Source: Malikia granosa
GTDB taxonomy: Bacteria > Pseudomonadota > Gammaproteobacteria > Burkholderiales > Burkholderiaceae_C
DNA: 64,000 nt
Direction: 5' to 3'
Assembly (NCBI RefSeq): GCF_002980595.1
Contig: NZ_PVLQ01000008.1
Location: forward strand, 204,357-268,356
Below, piece after piece: positions 32,410 to 44,101 of this stretch (within the stretch, counting starts at the first letter, position 1; every line of letters begins with the position of its first letter). Below the pieces are notes generated by a model. It was not told the DNA's origin. It saw only the letters and a program-made list of their open reading frames with translations, and did no database searches. Both the position numbers and the translations under genes were made by a program.

Positions 32410-34044
32410 TCAGGCTGGCAGGGCGGCTTCCGGCGCCAGCACCGGGCCGGCTGCGGCGCCGGTCGGGGCAGGGGGCCTCATCGGGCCCGCAGCTCCTGCG
32501 AGCTTGAATGCGCTGACGGCATCCAGCAGGTCCCCGGCCTGGGACTCCAGGCTGGTGGTGGCCGCCGTCATCTCCTCGACCAGCGCGGCATTCTGCTGCG
32601 TGGCCTGGTCCATCTGCGTGATCGCGCTGTTGACCTGATCGACACCCTGGCTCTGCTGCTGGCTGGCCGCGCTGATCTCGCGCATCAGGTCGCTGACGCG
32701 CTGGATCGCGCCGACCAGTTCCGTCATGGTCGTGCCGGCGTGGTTCACCAGGGCGCTGCCGGCCTCGACGCGCGCCACGCTGGCGCCGATCAGCTGCCTG
32801 ATTTCGCGCGCGGCCTCGGCGCAGCGGCCCGCCAGGCTGCGCACCTCCGCCGCCACGACGGCAAAGCCACGCCCCAGCTCGCCGGCCCGGGCCGCTTCCA
32901 CCGAGGCATTGAGCGCCAGGATATTGGTCTGGAAGGCAATCCCGTCGATGACGCCAATGATGTCGGCGATCTGGCGCGAGCTCTCGTTGATCTCGCTCAT
33001 GGTGCGGACCACATCGCCCACCACCTTGCCGCCATGCTGGGCCACCCCGGATGCCTCGTTCGCCAGCTGGCTGGCCGCGCTCGCGTGGGCCGCGTTGTGC
33101 CGCACGGCGGCGGTGAGCTGCTCCATCGAGGCAGCGGTCTGTTGTATCGCGCTGGCCTGCTGTTCGGTCCGGGCCGACAGGTCGTGGTTGCCCTGCGCAA
33201 TCTGCGCGCTGGCCGTGGCCACGCTTTCCGAGCCCTGGCGCATGATCGACACCAGCCTGGCCAGGCTCTGCTGCATTTGCTGCAGCTGGGCCATCAGGCT
33301 GTCCGGGTCGGCCGCCTGCAGGTCGATGCTGATGCTGAGATCGCCCCGGGCCACGTTCTGGGCCAGATCGACGGCATGGTGGGGCTCGGCGCCGAGTTGG
33401 TGCGTGATGCTGCGCGTCACCAGCGTGCCCAGTCCGAGCGAGAGCAGCACGCAGCTGCCGATGGCGAAGCCGATCCACAGGCGGGTATCGGCATGGACGG
33501 CTTCCGCCTGCTCGTACACCGCCCTGGCCGTGTCGAGCTGCAGCTGCACCAGCGCGCCGAGCACGCCTTGCAGGGGGTCCAGCGCCGGGTACATCTCGCG
33601 CGCCGCGAACTGCCTGATCGCCTCCAGGTCGCCGGCTCGAAGCAGGGCTTCGAGTGCGGCGACAGCCGCATCGGCGACGCTCCGGCGCTGCTCGAACTGC
33701 TGCACCAGCCGGTGTTCCTCCGGGATCATGTCGCTGCGCAGGTAGCCGGCCCAGTGCTGCCGGATCTGCTCGCGCGCCTGCTGGATGATGCGCGCGCCTT
33801 CGGCCGCAGTGAGGGCTCCGTCGCGCACCTTGTGGGCGGTATCGACCACATCGACCGCATACAGGTCGGCGACCTGCTTGAGCCGCTGCAAGGGCACTAC
33901 CCGCTCCTGGTAGACCGAAGTCAGCCCCTGCTTGGTCCGTCCCATGCCTGACAGGCCCAGCATGCCGACGGCCGCCATCAGCAGGGACAGCAAGGCCAGC
34001 AGCAGGGCGAGCCGTAGCGATATTTTCAGATTGCTGAGACTCAT
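32410..34044 (-). CDS. Methyl-accepting chemotaxis protein
   Basis: A 544-aa transmembrane receptor that signals through CheW/CheA. TM1 lies at about 10–32, a periplasmic four-helix-bundle (4HB) domain at 33–190, TM2 at about 191–212 ([20 protein letters not shown]) and HAMP at about 213–265. The signalling domain hairpin tip is [20 protein letters not shown]…[16 protein letters not shown]. The tip has GELGR where GEQGR is usual. The C-terminus lacks the NWETF-type CheR/CheB tether and ends in a Pro/Ala-rich tail. Ligand unknown. No che genes are nearby. Confidence 0.95.
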   Translation of the reverse strand: MSLSNLKISLRLALLLALLSLLMAAVGMLGLSGMGRTKQGLTSVYQERVVPLQRLKQVADLYAVDVVDTAHKVRDGALTAAEGARIIQQAREQIRQHWAGYLRSDMIPEEHRLVQQFEQRRSVADAAVAALEALLRAGDLEAIRQFAAREMYPALDPLQGVLGALVQLQLDTARAVYEQAEAVHADTRLWIGFAIGSCVLLSLGLGTLVTRSITHQLGAEPHHAVDLAQNVARGDLSISIDLQAADPDSLMAQLQQMQQSLARLVSIMRQGSESVATASAQIAQGNHDLSARTEQQASAIQQTAASMEQLTAAVRHNAAHASAASQLANEASGVAQHGGKVVGDVVRTMSEINESSRQIADIIGVIDGIAFQTNILALNASVEAARAGELGRGFAVVAAEVRSLAGRCAEAAREIRQLIGASVARVEAGSALVNHAGTTMTELVGAIQRVSDLMREISAASQQQSQGVDQVNSAITQMDQATQQNAALVEEMTAATTSLESQAGDLLDAVSAFKLAGAAGPMRPPAPTGAAAGPVLAPEAALPA

Positions 34045-34152
34045 GGAATTTTCTGGCAGTAAAAGATAACGAATCTGATTAATGCAAGAATCATTCCATG
34101 AATTGGAAGTGAAGCTGAGCAGGGACTGCCGGCCCGGCAGCCCCTGGCAAGG

Positions 34153-34192
34153 AAAAAGGCCGGCAGCCCCTGTTGGGAGGCTTCCGGCCTTT
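34153..34192 (-). terminator. Terminator downstream of sucCD
   Basis: On the minus strand AAAGGCCGG pairs with CCGGCCTTTT across an inner AGCC…GGCT-type stem, and a T run follows (A run 34153–34157 on +). It lies about 40 bp after the sucD stop. Confidence 0.8.
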
Positions 34193-34230
34193 CTTGTCCG
34201 TTGCGGCGCTTGGCCGCAGCGGAGCGGTGA

Positions 34231-35124
34231 TTACAGCAGGCTCTTGAGCAGCTTGCCGAGTTCCGACGGGTTGCGCGTGACGGTGAAGCCGCATTCTTCC
34301 ATGATGGCGAGCTTGGCGTCAGCGGTGTCGGCACCGCCCGAGATCAGCGCGCCGGCGTGGCCCATGCGCTTGCCGGGAGGCGCGGTCACGCCAGCGATGA
34401 AGCCGACGATCGGCTTCTTCATGTTGGCCTTGCACCACTGGGCGGCTTCGGCTTCGTCCGGGCCACCGATTTCGCCGATCATGATCACCGCGTCGGTGTC
34501 CGGATCGTCGTTGAAGGCCTTCATCACGTCGATGTGCTTGAGACCGTTGATCGGGTCGCCACCGATGCCGACGGCCGAGGACTGGCCCAGGCCGACTTCG
34601 GTCAGCATGGCGACGGCTTCATAGGTCAGGGTGCCGGAGCGCGAGACGACGCCGATGCGGCCCTTGCGGTGGATGTGACCGGGCATGATGCCGATCTTGA
34701 TCTCGTCCGGGGTGATCAGGCCGGGGCAGTTGGGGCCCAGCAGCAGGGTGCGCTTGCCACCGGCGGCTTCCTTGGCCTTCATGCGGTTGCGCACTTCGAG
34801 CATGTCCTTGACCGGGATGCCTTCGGTGATGCAGATCGCCAGGTCCAGGTCGGCTTCGACGGCTTCCCAGATCGCGGCGGCAGCGCCTGCCGGCGGCACG
34901 TAGATCACGGACACGGTCGCGCCGGTCTCGGCGGCGGCTTCCTTGACGGTGCCGTAGATCGGCACGTCGAGGATCTTCTCGCCGGCCTTCTTCGGGTTCA
35001 CGCCGGCGACGAAGCAGTTCTTGCCGTTCGCGTACTCGATGCACTTCTCGGTGTGGAACTGACCGGTCTTGCCAGTGATGCCCTGGGTGATGACCCGGGT
35101 GTCTTTATTGATATAGATAGACAT
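34231..35124 (-). CDS. sucD: Succinyl-CoA ligase (ADP-forming) subunit alpha
   Basis: SucD carries the CoA-binding domain and the phospho-histidine of succinyl-CoA synthetase (TCA cycle). The start is taken at MSIYINKDTRVITQGITGKT, giving 297 aa; an ATG 54 bp upstream lies inside the repeat between the genes. Rossmann-type CoA site residues follow in TGKTGQFHTEKCIEYANG, and the active-site His is near the C-terminus in GKRMGHAGALISGG. Downstream of sucC and transcribed with it. Confidence 0.97.
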   Translation of the reverse strand: MSIYINKDTRVITQGITGKTGQFHTEKCIEYANGKNCFVAGVNPKKAGEKILDVPIYGTVKEAAAETGATVSVIYVPPAGAAAAIWEAVEADLDLAICITEGIPVKDMLEVRNRMKAKEAAGGKRTLLLGPNCPGLITPDEIKIGIMPGHIHRKGRIGVVSRSGTLTYEAVAMLTEVGLGQSSAVGIGGDPINGLKHIDVMKAFNDDPDTDAVIMIGEIGGPDEAEAAQWCKANMKKPIVGFIAGVTAPPGKRMGHAGALISGGADTADAKLAIMEECGFTVTRNPSELGKLLKSLL

Positions 35125-35142
35125 GGTGCTTGTCCTGATCTG

Positions 35143-35224
35143 TTGGGGACAGAGCTGAAGATCTGTCCCCAAGGTCATTCGGAAGGGACAGAGCTTGCCC
35201 GCTTTGCGGGCTGCGGTCTGTCCC
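35143..35224. repeat. REP-like palindromic pair between sucC and sucD
   Basis: Two adjacent hairpins built on GGGACAGA/TCTGTCCC. The first has 11-bp arms, 35143–35153 with 35162–35172. The second has arms 35185–35192 with 35217–35224 and a nested GCCCG/CGGGC stem at 197–211 of that block. Four copies of the same octamer fill most of the 106-bp gap. This resembles REP sequences linked to RAYT transposases. Confidence 0.7.
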
Positions 35225-35230
35225 GCAAAA

Positions 35231-36394
<1,164 letters not shown>

Positions 36395-36607
36395 AAGTTG
36401 CTCTCAATGGAGTCGGTCTGTTAACACGTCCAGAGTGTCGGCATCTTGCCTTACGCCAGTCCAACACCGGCGGCTAAATACCTGCGATCGAGACGCAAGA
36501 AACCACGAATGTATCATGATGTAATCATAGAAAGCCGGTACAGCGCTCATGGCCGATCAGTCGCTCGGCCGGTACCAGCCCTTGACATGTTCATACGGAG
36601 AATACAG

Positions 36608-37528
36608 ATGCACCAGGTTTTCATCGACGGCGAGGCCGGCACCACGGGCTTGCAGATCCGCGAGCGGCTGGCCCAGATGCCGCAGGTCGGCTTGCTCAGC
36701 ATCGCACCCGAGCGGCGCAAGGACCCGGCCGCCAAGCGCGAGTTGATGGCGCAGGCCGACCTGGTGATCCTGTGCCTGCACGACGACGCCGCGCGCGAGT
36801 CGGTCGCGATGATCGACGCGATCAAGGCCGAGGGCGCCAAGGCGCCGCGCATCATCGATGCCTCGACCGCGCACCGCGTCGCACCCGGCTGGGTCTACGG
36901 CTTTCCCGAGCTCTGCGCCGGCCAGGCCGAGGCCGTGCGCAGTGCCGACCGCGTCGCCAACCCGGGTTGCTACGCGACCGGCGCGATCGCGCTGCTGCGT
37001 CCGCTGATCGATGCCGGCCTGCTGTCGCCCGAGCACCCGGTCTGTCTGCCGAGCGTGAGCGGCTACACCGGCGGCGGCCGCCCGATGATCGAGGCCTACG
37101 AGGCCGGCACGGCGGCACCGTTCGAGCTCTATGCGCTCGGCCTGGGCCACAAGCATATCCCCGAGATCATGGCCTGCACCGGCCTGACCCGGCGCCCGAT
37201 CTTCGTGCCGGCGGTGGCCAACTTCGCCCAGGGCATGCTGGTCCAGCTGCCGCTGCACCTCGACCAGCTGCCGGGTCGCCCCAGGCTTGCCGACCTGCAG
37301 GCCGCGCTCGAGAAGCACTACGAGGGCAGCCACTGGGTCAACGTGCTGCCGGCGACCGAGGACGGCAAGCTCGACGCGGTCGCGCTGGCCGGCACCAATC
37401 ACCTGGAGTTGCGCGTGTTCGGCAGCGATGCCCATGGCCACGCGGTGCTGGTGGCGCGGCTGGACAACCTGGGCAAGGGCGCCAGCGGTGCGGCGGTGCA
37501 GAACCTGCAGCTGATGCTCGGGCTCTGA
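36608..37528 (+). CDS. argC: N-acetyl-gamma-glutamyl-phosphate reductase, type 2
   Basis: ArgC reduces N-acetylglutamyl phosphate with NADPH in arginine synthesis. The 306-aa protein begins [20 protein letters not shown], and its length and this start are typical of the short type-2 enzyme (about 310 aa) rather than the 340-aa type 1. The catalytic Cys121 lies in [30 protein letters not shown] and the [10 protein letters not shown] substrate-binding His segment are present. The upstream frame is open to 36446 but not conserved; GGAG at 36596–36599 supports the chosen ATG. Confidence 0.95.
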   Translation: MHQVFIDGEAGTTGLQIRERLAQMPQVGLLSIAPERRKDPAAKRELMAQADLVILCLHDDAARESVAMIDAIKAEGAKAPRIIDASTAHRVAPGWVYGFPELCAGQAEAVRSADRVANPGCYATGAIALLRPLIDAGLLSPEHPVCLPSVSGYTGGGRPMIEAYEAGTAAPFELYALGLGHKHIPEIMACTGLTRRPIFVPAVANFAQGMLVQLPLHLDQLPGRPRLADLQAALEKHYEGSHWVNVLPATEDGKLDAVALAGTNHLELRVFGSDAHGHAVLVARLDNLGKGASGAAVQNLQLMLGL

Positions 37529-37623
37529 AGCCAGGCCCCCGGCACCGGCGATGCCATTGCTGGCGCCAGGGCTTGCGGCCCGGCTTAAGCCAGGGCTAAG
37601 GGTAAACCCTTAATATCAGCACC

Positions 37624-38274
37624 ATGAGTGAGACCGAACATCCTGCCCCGTCGCGGGCATTGATCCGCAGCCTGGACCTCGGGCAACTGCCGCTGATCGA
37701 GCAGCATCTGCTGTCCTTGCCCGATCACGACCGCTACCTGCGCTTCGGCTATCCGGCCATCGACGAGCAGATCCAGCGCTACGTCGCCAAGCTGGACTTC
37801 GGCCGCGACGAGCTGTTCGGCATCTTCGACGCCGAGCTGCAGCTGGTCGCGCTGGCGCACCTGGCCTATCTGGACGCGCCGGGCCAGCAGCATCTGGCCG
37901 AGTTCGGCGTCAGCGTCAGCCCCGAGCTGCGCGGGCGCGGCTACGGCCAGCAGCTGTTCGAGCGCTGCGTGGTCCATGCGCGCAACCAGGGCGTGTCGCG
38001 CCTGATCGTCCATGCGCTGAGCGAGAACGCCGCGATGCTCAGGATCGCGCGCAAGGCTGGCGCCGAGGTGGTGCGCGAGGGCTCCGAGAGCGAGGCCTGC
38101 CTCGAGCTGCCGCCGGCCGATTTCGGCTCCCAGGTCGGCGAGCTGCTGGCCGAGGGCCTGGCGCGCACCGACTACCGCCTCAAGGCGGGCGTCAAGCAGG
38201 TGCGCGGCGTGATCGACCTGATGCACGAGATCCGCGAAGGCGTGCGCGACGCGCGCGACCAGACCAAGCCCTGA
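37624..38274 (+). CDS. GNAT family N-acetyltransferase
   Basis: A 216-aa protein with a GNAT acetyl-CoA site: FGVSVSPELRGRGYGQQLFE carries the (R/Q)xxGxG/A loop, and the following VSRLIVHALSENAAMLRIAR is typical motif B. The N-terminal region (YLRFGYPAIDEQIQRYVAKL) is like that of GNATs acting on small molecules or proteins. The substrate cannot be inferred. It lies alone between argC and corC. Confidence 0.85.
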   Translation: MSETEHPAPSRALIRSLDLGQLPLIEQHLLSLPDHDRYLRFGYPAIDEQIQRYVAKLDFGRDELFGIFDAELQLVALAHLAYLDAPGQQHLAEFGVSVSPELRGRGYGQQLFERCVVHARNQGVSRLIVHALSENAAMLRIARKAGAEVVREGSESEACLELPPADFGSQVGELLAEGLARTDYRLKAGVKQVRGVIDLMHEIREGVRDARDQTKP

Positions 38275-38338
38275 TCCTGTCGCCCTGCTGTCAAGGGCTT
38301 GGGGTATCCTAGATGCTTCGCAACTACCCCGACCTACA

Positions 38339-39205
38339 GTGGCTGATCCCCATCCCAGTCCGGCGCCGCAGCGTGGCGTGCGGCATGAAGACAAGCGCGG
38401 CTTCCTGCAGAAGCTGGCCGAATTCATCCATCCCGGACCAGACTCGAAGGACGAGCTGATCGAGACCCTGGCCGAGGCCGAGGACAACGACATCATCGAC
38501 GCCGAGTCGCGCGTGATGCTGGAAGGGGTGATCCGGATTGCCGACATGACGGCCGGCGACGTGATGGTGGCGGCGCCGCGCATGGATGCGCTCGACATCC
38601 AGTCGCCTTACGAGGAGCTGCTGCGCCAGGTGATCGAGACCGCGCATTCGCGCTTCCCGGTCTACGAGGGCGAGCGCGAGAACATCATCGGCATCCTGCT
38701 GACCAAGGACCTGCTCAAGCTGCAGCGCGCGCCCGAGCTCAATCTGCGCGCGCTGCTGCGCCCGGTCACCTTCGTGCCCGAGAGCAAGGGCCTGAACGAC
38801 CTGCTGCGCGATTTCCGCGCCAACCGCAACCACCTCGCGATCGTGATCGACGAGTTCGGCCGCGTCGCCGGACTGGTCACGATCGAGGACGTGCTCGAGC
38901 AGATCGTCGGCGAGATCGAGGACGAGTTCGATGTCGAGGAGGACGAGGGCGACATCTTCGCGCTGGCCGACGGCACCTGGCGCGTCAGCGGCGACACCCC
39001 GGTCGAGCGGGTGGTCGAGTCGTTCGGCATCACGCTCGACGACGAGGGCTTCGACACCATCGGCGGCCTGGTCTCGCATGCGATGGGCCGGGTGCCGCGC
39101 CGCGGTGAGCGCCACGCGCTCGAGGGGCTGGATTTCATGGTCCAGCACAGCAAGGGCGGGGCGGTCAAGTGGTTCAAGGTGACGCGGCTGCCGCACCAGC
39201 CTTGA
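38339..39205 (+). CDS. corC: CorC/HlyC family CBS-domain protein
   Basis: A 288-aa cytoplasmic protein with a CBS pair (about 70–190; MTAGDVMVAAPRMDALDIQS, then HLAIVIDEFGRVAGLVTIED) and a C-terminal CorC_HlyC transporter-associated domain (GDTPVERVVESFGITLDDEG). The start codon is GTG at 38339, as the conserved length requires. It lacks the membrane DUF21 domain, as in E. coli CorC/YbeX, linked to magnesium/cobalt efflux and to ribosome or membrane homeostasis. It lies directly upstream of lnt, a conserved pair. Confidence 0.94.
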   Translation: MADPHPSPAPQRGVRHEDKRGFLQKLAEFIHPGPDSKDELIETLAEAEDNDIIDAESRVMLEGVIRIADMTAGDVMVAAPRMDALDIQSPYEELLRQVIETAHSRFPVYEGERENIIGILLTKDLLKLQRAPELNLRALLRPVTFVPESKGLNDLLRDFRANRNHLAIVIDEFGRVAGLVTIEDVLEQIVGEIEDEFDVEEDEGDIFALADGTWRVSGDTPVERVVESFGITLDDEGFDTIGGLVSHAMGRVPRRGERHALEGLDFMVQHSKGGAVKWFKVTRLPHQP

Positions 39206-39236
39206 GCAGTTCGTCCTTGTCGCCGTCTGTCCGCCC

Positions 39237-40892
39237 ATGCGCCTGAATCACGGCCTGCGGTCCCTGCCGCTCGGCTTGGCCCTGGGCCTGGCCGGCCTGC
39301 TGCAGGCAGCGGCGCTGGCCTGGCCCTGGCCCTGGCCGTTGGGCTGGACGGCCGGCGAGCCGGTGGCCGGGCTGCAGGTCCTGTCGCTGGCCTGGTTGGT
39401 GCTGCTCTTGCCCGGCGCGCCCTCGGCGCGCTCGGCCTTCCTGCGCGGCTGGCTCTGGGCCACCGCCTGGCTGGCCGGCACCTTCTGGTGGCTGTTCGTC
39501 TCGATGCACACCTATGGCGGCCTGCCGGCCCCGCTGGCGCTGCTGGGCGTGCTGGCGCTGGCGGCAGCCCTGGGGCTGTATTACGCCGGCGCGGCCGCGC
39601 TGTTCTGGCGCTGGCGCGACGCCCGCCTGGGCTGGCGCCTGACGGCCTTCGTCGCGCTCTGGACCCTGGCCGAGCTCGCGCGCGGCCTGCTGCTGACCGG
39701 TTTTCCCTGGGGTGCGGGCGGCTATGCCCAGGTCGATGCGCTGGCGCCGCTGGCGCCCTGGATCGGGGTCTATGGCATGGGCGCGGTCGCGGCCGTGCTG
39801 GCCTTGCTGGCGGCGCAGGCGCTGGCCCTGCTGGCGCGGCGCGCCGCACCGGCTGCCGGCCTGGTCGCCAGCGCGGAGGCTGCGGCAGGCCCGGCTTCCA
39901 GCGCTGCCCGCGCAGCAGCCGTGGCAGGATTGCTCGGGCTGGTCCTGCTGGGCTGGCCGGGCGCCGCCCGGCACTGGGCTGGCTGGGTGCCGGTCTGGAC
40001 CCAGCCAGCCGGCAAGCTGTCGGCGCTGCTGCTGCAAGGCAATATTCCGCAGGACGAGAAGTTCCAGCCCGGCAGCGGCATGCCGCTGGCGCTGGGCTGG
40101 TACCGGCAGCAGTCGCTCGCGGCGCTCGAGCAGGGGCAGGCCAGCCTGGTGGTCGCGCCCGAGACCGCCATTCCCCTGCTGCCGCAGCAGCTGCCCGCGA
40201 GCTGGTGGCAGCCCTTGCTGCAGGGCGTGCAGCAGGGCCGCTCCGCGCTGATGCTGGGCCTGCCCATGGGCAGCCCGGAGCAGGGCTATACCAACTCGGC
40301 GCTGTCCTGGCGCCCGGGTCGGGACGAGCCGCTGCGCTACGACAAGCAGCACCTGGTGCCGTTTGGCGAGTTCATCCCGACCGGCTTCCGCTGGTTCACC
40401 GAGCTGATGAGCATCCCGCTCGGCGACTTCAAGCGCGGCGCGCCGGTGCAGCCGACGCTGGACTGGGCCGGCCAGCGCATCGCGCCCAATATCTGCTACG
40501 AGGACCTGTTCGGCGAGGAGCTCGCACGCGGCTTCGTCGCGCCCGCGCCGGCGCCGACCGTGCTGGTGAACCTGAGCAATATCGCCTGGTTCGGCGACAC
40601 GGTGGCGATAGACCAGCACCGCCAGATCTCGCGCCTGCGCGCGCTCGAGCTGCAGCGCCCGATGCTGCGCGCGACCAACACCGGCGCGACGCTGGCGATC
40701 GACCACCTGGGCCGCGTCACCCATGAGCTGCCGCGCCTGACGCGCGCCGTGCTGGCGGTCGAGGTCGAGGGCCGCACGGGCCTGACCCCCTATGCCTACT
40801 GGGCCGGCCGCTTCGGCTTGTGGCCGCTGGTGCTGCTCGCTGTCGGTGCGCTGGCGCTGGCCTGGCGCCGCAGCGGCCGGTCGCGACCGTAG
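39237..40892 (+). CDS. lnt: Apolipoprotein N-acyltransferase
   Basis: Lnt adds the third acyl chain to the N-terminal cysteine of lipoproteins in the inner membrane. The 551-aa protein has about six N-terminal membrane helices (residues about 10–230). The periplasmic nitrilase-type domain has the catalytic triad Glu in [10 protein letters not shown], Lys in [12 protein letters not shown] and Cys in [13 protein letters not shown] last helix lies at the C-terminus. It is somewhat longer than usual owing to an Ala-rich loop at about 205–230. Confidence 0.97.
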   Translation: MRLNHGLRSLPLGLALGLAGLLQAAALAWPWPWPLGWTAGEPVAGLQVLSLAWLVLLLPGAPSARSAFLRGWLWATAWLAGTFWWLFVSMHTYGGLPAPLALLGVLALAAALGLYYAGAAALFWRWRDARLGWRLTAFVALWTLAELARGLLLTGFPWGAGGYAQVDALAPLAPWIGVYGMGAVAAVLALLAAQALALLARRAAPAAGLVASAEAAAGPASSAARAAAVAGLLGLVLLGWPGAARHWAGWVPVWTQPAGKLSALLLQGNIPQDEKFQPGSGMPLALGWYRQQSLAALEQGQASLVVAPETAIPLLPQQLPASWWQPLLQGVQQGRSALMLGLPMGSPEQGYTNSALSWRPGRDEPLRYDKQHLVPFGEFIPTGFRWFTELMSIPLGDFKRGAPVQPTLDWAGQRIAPNICYEDLFGEELARGFVAPAPAPTVLVNLSNIAWFGDTVAIDQHRQISRLRALELQRPMLRATNTGATLAIDHLGRVTHELPRLTRAVLAVEVEGRTGLTPYAYWAGRFGLWPLVLLAVGALALAWRRSGRSRP

Positions 40893-40966
40893 AATCAGGC
40901 TTTCGCCGCCTGCGCCCGGCAGGCGCGACCCGAATGTATGGCGGATCACCGCCCCTAGGCAACGAC

Positions 40967-41872
40967 ATGCTGACCTTTCAACAAATCATCCTGAAACTGC
41001 AGGCCTACTGGGACGCCCAGGGCTGCGCGCTGCTGCAACCCTACGACATGGAAGTGGGTGCCGGCACCAGCCATACCGCGACCTTCCTGCGCGCGATCGG
41101 TCCCGAGCCCTGGAAGGCGGCCTATGTCCAGCCCAGCCGCCGGCCCAAGGACGGCCGCTACGGCGAGAACCCGAACCGGCTGCAGCACTACTACCAGTAC
41201 CAGGTGGTGCTCAAGCCGGCACCGGCCAACATCCTCGAGCTGTATCTGGGCAGCCTGGAGGCGCTGGGCTTCGACCTGAAGAAGAACGACATCCGCTTCG
41301 TCGAGGACGACTGGGAGAACCCGACCCTGGGCGCCTGGGGCCTGGGCTGGGAGGTCTGGCTCAACGGCATGGAGGTGACGCAGTTCACCTATTTCCAGCA
41401 GGTCGGCGGCATCGACTGCAAGCCCGCCACCGGCGAGATCACCTACGGCCTCGAGCGCCTGGCCATGTACCTGCAGGGCGTCGACAACGTCTACAACCTG
41501 CAGTGGACCGACACGCTCAAGTACGGCGACGTCTACCACCAGAACGAGGTCGAGCAGTCGACCTACAACTTCGAGCATTCCGATGCCGACTTCCTGTTCA
41601 CCGCCTTCAACGCGCACGAGAAGCAGGCCAAGTACCTGATGGAGCAGCAGCTCGCGCTGCCGGCCTACGAGCAGGTGCTGAAGGCCGCGCACAGCTTCAA
41701 CCTGCTTGATGCGCGCGGCGCGATCAGCGTGACCGAGCGCGCGGCCTATATCGGCCGCATCCGCAACCTGGCGCGCAGCGTGGCGCAGAGCTACTACGAG
41801 AGCCGCGAGCGCCTGGGCTTCCCGATGGCGCCGCGCGAGTGGGTGGCGCAGATGGAACAGAAAACCGCCTGA
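40967..41872 (+). CDS. glyQ: Glycyl-tRNA synthetase subunit alpha
   Basis: GlyQ holds the class II catalytic core of the heterotetrameric bacterial glycyl-tRNA synthetase. The 301-aa protein starts [60 protein letters not shown] and [16 protein letters not shown] are the conserved class II and substrate-binding blocks. The frame is open upstream but unconserved. glyS follows after 54 bp. Confidence 0.98.
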   Translation: MLTFQQIILKLQAYWDAQGCALLQPYDMEVGAGTSHTATFLRAIGPEPWKAAYVQPSRRPKDGRYGENPNRLQHYYQYQVVLKPAPANILELYLGSLEALGFDLKKNDIRFVEDDWENPTLGAWGLGWEVWLNGMEVTQFTYFQQVGGIDCKPATGEITYGLERLAMYLQGVDNVYNLQWTDTLKYGDVYHQNEVEQSTYNFEHSDADFLFTAFNAHEKQAKYLMEQQLALPAYEQVLKAAHSFNLLDARGAISVTERAAYIGRIRNLARSVAQSYYESRERLGFPMAPREWVAQMEQKTA

Positions 41873-41926
41873 TGTGTTTGCGGGGCAGCCCAGGCCTGGC
41901 CGTGCTGCTCCCTACCGGACAAGACT

Positions 41927-44101
41927 ATGACGACCAAAAACCTGCTGGTGGAGCTCTTCGTCGAGGAACTGCCGCCCAAAGCGCTGAAGAAACTCGGTGA
42001 TGCCTTCGCTGGCCAGCTGTTCGAGCAGCTCAAGGCCCAGGGCCTGGCTGGCGCCGACTCCGTCGTGACGCCCTTTGCCTCGCCGCGCCGCCTCGCGGCC
42101 CATGTCAGCCATGTCTGGCTCAAGGCCGAGGACAAGGCGGTCCAGCTCAAGCTGATGCCGGCCTCGGTCGGCCTGACGGCAGATGGCCAGGCCACGCCGG
42201 CGCTGCTCAAGAAGCTGGCTGCGCTCGGCGCCGATGTCTCCGACCCGGCGGCTGCTGTCGCGGCGCTCAAGCGCCAGGGCGAGGGCAAGGCCGAGGCGCT
42301 CTACTACGACAGCCTGGTGACCGGCGCGACGCTCGACGTCGGCCTGCAGAAGGCGCTCGACGAGGCGATCCGCCTGCTGCCGATCCCCAAGGTCATGAGC
42401 TACCAGCTCGAGACCGACTGTGAGCTGCCGGGCTGGACCAGCGTCAACTTCGTGCGTCCGGCCCATGGCCTGGTCGCGCTGCATGGTTCCACCGTGGTGC
42501 CGGTCAAGGCGCTCGGCCTGTCGGCTGGCAACAGCACCCAGGGCCACCGCTTCGAGGCGGCCAAGTCGCCGGTGGTGATCGCTGATGCCGACGCCTATGC
42601 CGAGACCCTGTTGCGCGACGGCGCGGTATTCGCGAGCTTTGGCGACCGGCGCTTTGCCATCGTGCAGCAACTGGCGCAGGCCGCCGAGCGCCTGGGCCCG
42701 GGCTACGAGGTGCTGATGGACGAGGCGCTGCTCGACGAGGTCACCGGCCTGGTCGAGCGACCGAACGTGCTGACCTGCAGCTTCGAGGAGGAATTCCTCG
42801 AGGTGCCGCAGGAATGCCTGATCCTGACCATGAAGGCGAACCAGAAGTATTTCCCGCTGGTCGACACCCATGGCAAGCTGACCAACCAGTTCCTGGTGGT
42901 GAGCAACATCAGCCCGGAGGACGCCAGTGCCGTGATCGGCGGCAACGAGCGGGTGGTGCGCCCGCGCCTGGCCGATGCCAAGTTCTTCTTCGACCAGGAC
43001 CGCAAGAAGACGCTCGAGTCGCGCGTCGAGGGCCTGGCCAAGGTGGTGTATCACAACAAGCTCGGCAGCCAGGGCGAGCGCAGCGAGCGCGTGCGCGCCA
43101 TCGCCCACGCCATCGTCAACCAGCTGCGGCTGGGCACCGTGCCGTTCACGCTCGACGACAAGGACCATTTCGATGTCCTCGACAGCAAGGCGCAGCAGGC
43201 CGCGCGCCTGGCCAAGACCGACCTGCTGACCGACATGGTCGGCGAGTTCCCCGAGCTGCAGGGCATCATGGGCGGCTACTACGCGCGCCACGAGGGCCTG
43301 CGCGACGGCGTCGCGATCGCGATCGAGGACCACTACAAGCCGCGCTTCGCGGGCGATGCGCTGCCGCGCAACCACACCGGCACCGTGCTGGCGCTGGCCG
43401 ACAAGCTCGAGACCCTGATCGGCCTGTTCGGCATCGGCCAGCTGCCGACCGGCGACAAGGACCCGTTCGCGCTGCGCCGCCATGCGCTCGGCGTGATCCG
43501 CATCCTGGCCGAGAAGCAGCTGCCGCTGAATCTGCCCGAGCTGCTCGAGGCCGCCGCGGTGCCGTTCGGCGAGCTGATCAGCGACCCGAGCGCGGCGCTG
43601 CTCGACTTCATGCTGGACCGCCTGGCGGTCAACCTGCGCGAGCAGGGCTACAGCGCGCAGGAAGTCGATGCGGTGCTGGCGCTCAAGCCGGCCCGCCTGG
43701 GCGAGGTCGCGCGCCGCCTGGCCGCGGTGCGCGCCTTCGCGGCGCTGCCCGAGGCGCCCGCGCTCGCTGCTGCCAACAAGCGCGTCGGCAACATCCTCAA
43801 GAAGGCCGAGGGCGAGGTCAAGGCCGAGGTCAGGCCTGAGCTGCTGCAGGAGGCCGCCGAAGCCGCGCTGGCCGCCGCTCTTGCGCAGGTGGCGCCGGTC
43901 GCTGACCAGGCCTTCGAGCAGGGCGACTACACCGCCAGCCTGCAGGCGCTGGCCGCGCTCAAGGGCCCGGTCGATACCTTCTTCGACCAGGTGATGGTCA
44001 ATGCCGATGATCCGGCGCTCAAGGCCAACCGCCTGGGCCTGCTGGCCCAGCTGCACCTGGCGATGAACCGGGTCGCCGACCTGTCGCGCCTGGCCGCCTG
44101 A
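41927..44101 (+). CDS. glyS: Glycyl-tRNA synthetase subunit beta
   Basis: GlyS binds the tRNA and has an HD-type domain and an anticodon-binding C-terminus. The 724-aa protein starts MTTKNLLVELFVEELPPKAL. LEVPQECLILTMKANQKYFP, KTDLLTDMVGEFPELQGIMG, and the HD-like GTVLALADKLETLIGLFGIG and DPFALRRHALGVIRIL segments are all family features. The stop overlaps the gmhB start by one base (TGATG). Confidence 0.98.
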   Translation: MTTKNLLVELFVEELPPKALKKLGDAFAGQLFEQLKAQGLAGADSVVTPFASPRRLAAHVSHVWLKAEDKAVQLKLMPASVGLTADGQATPALLKKLAALGADVSDPAAAVAALKRQGEGKAEALYYDSLVTGATLDVGLQKALDEAIRLLPIPKVMSYQLETDCELPGWTSVNFVRPAHGLVALHGSTVVPVKALGLSAGNSTQGHRFEAAKSPVVIADADAYAETLLRDGAVFASFGDRRFAIVQQLAQAAERLGPGYEVLMDEALLDEVTGLVERPNVLTCSFEEEFLEVPQECLILTMKANQKYFPLVDTHGKLTNQFLVVSNISPEDASAVIGGNERVVRPRLADAKFFFDQDRKKTLESRVEGLAKVVYHNKLGSQGERSERVRAIAHAIVNQLRLGTVPFTLDDKDHFDVLDSKAQQAARLAKTDLLTDMVGEFPELQGIMGGYYARHEGLRDGVAIAIEDHYKPRFAGDALPRNHTGTVLALADKLETLIGLFGIGQLPTGDKDPFALRRHALGVIRILAEKQLPLNLPELLEAAAVPFGELISDPSAALLDFMLDRLAVNLREQGYSAQEVDAVLALKPARLGEVARRLAAVRAFAALPEAPALAAANKRVGNILKKAEGEVKAEVRPELLQEAAEAALAAALAQVAPVADQAFEQGDYTASLQALAALKGPVDTFFDQVMVNADDPALKANRLGLLAQLHLAMNRVADLSRLAA

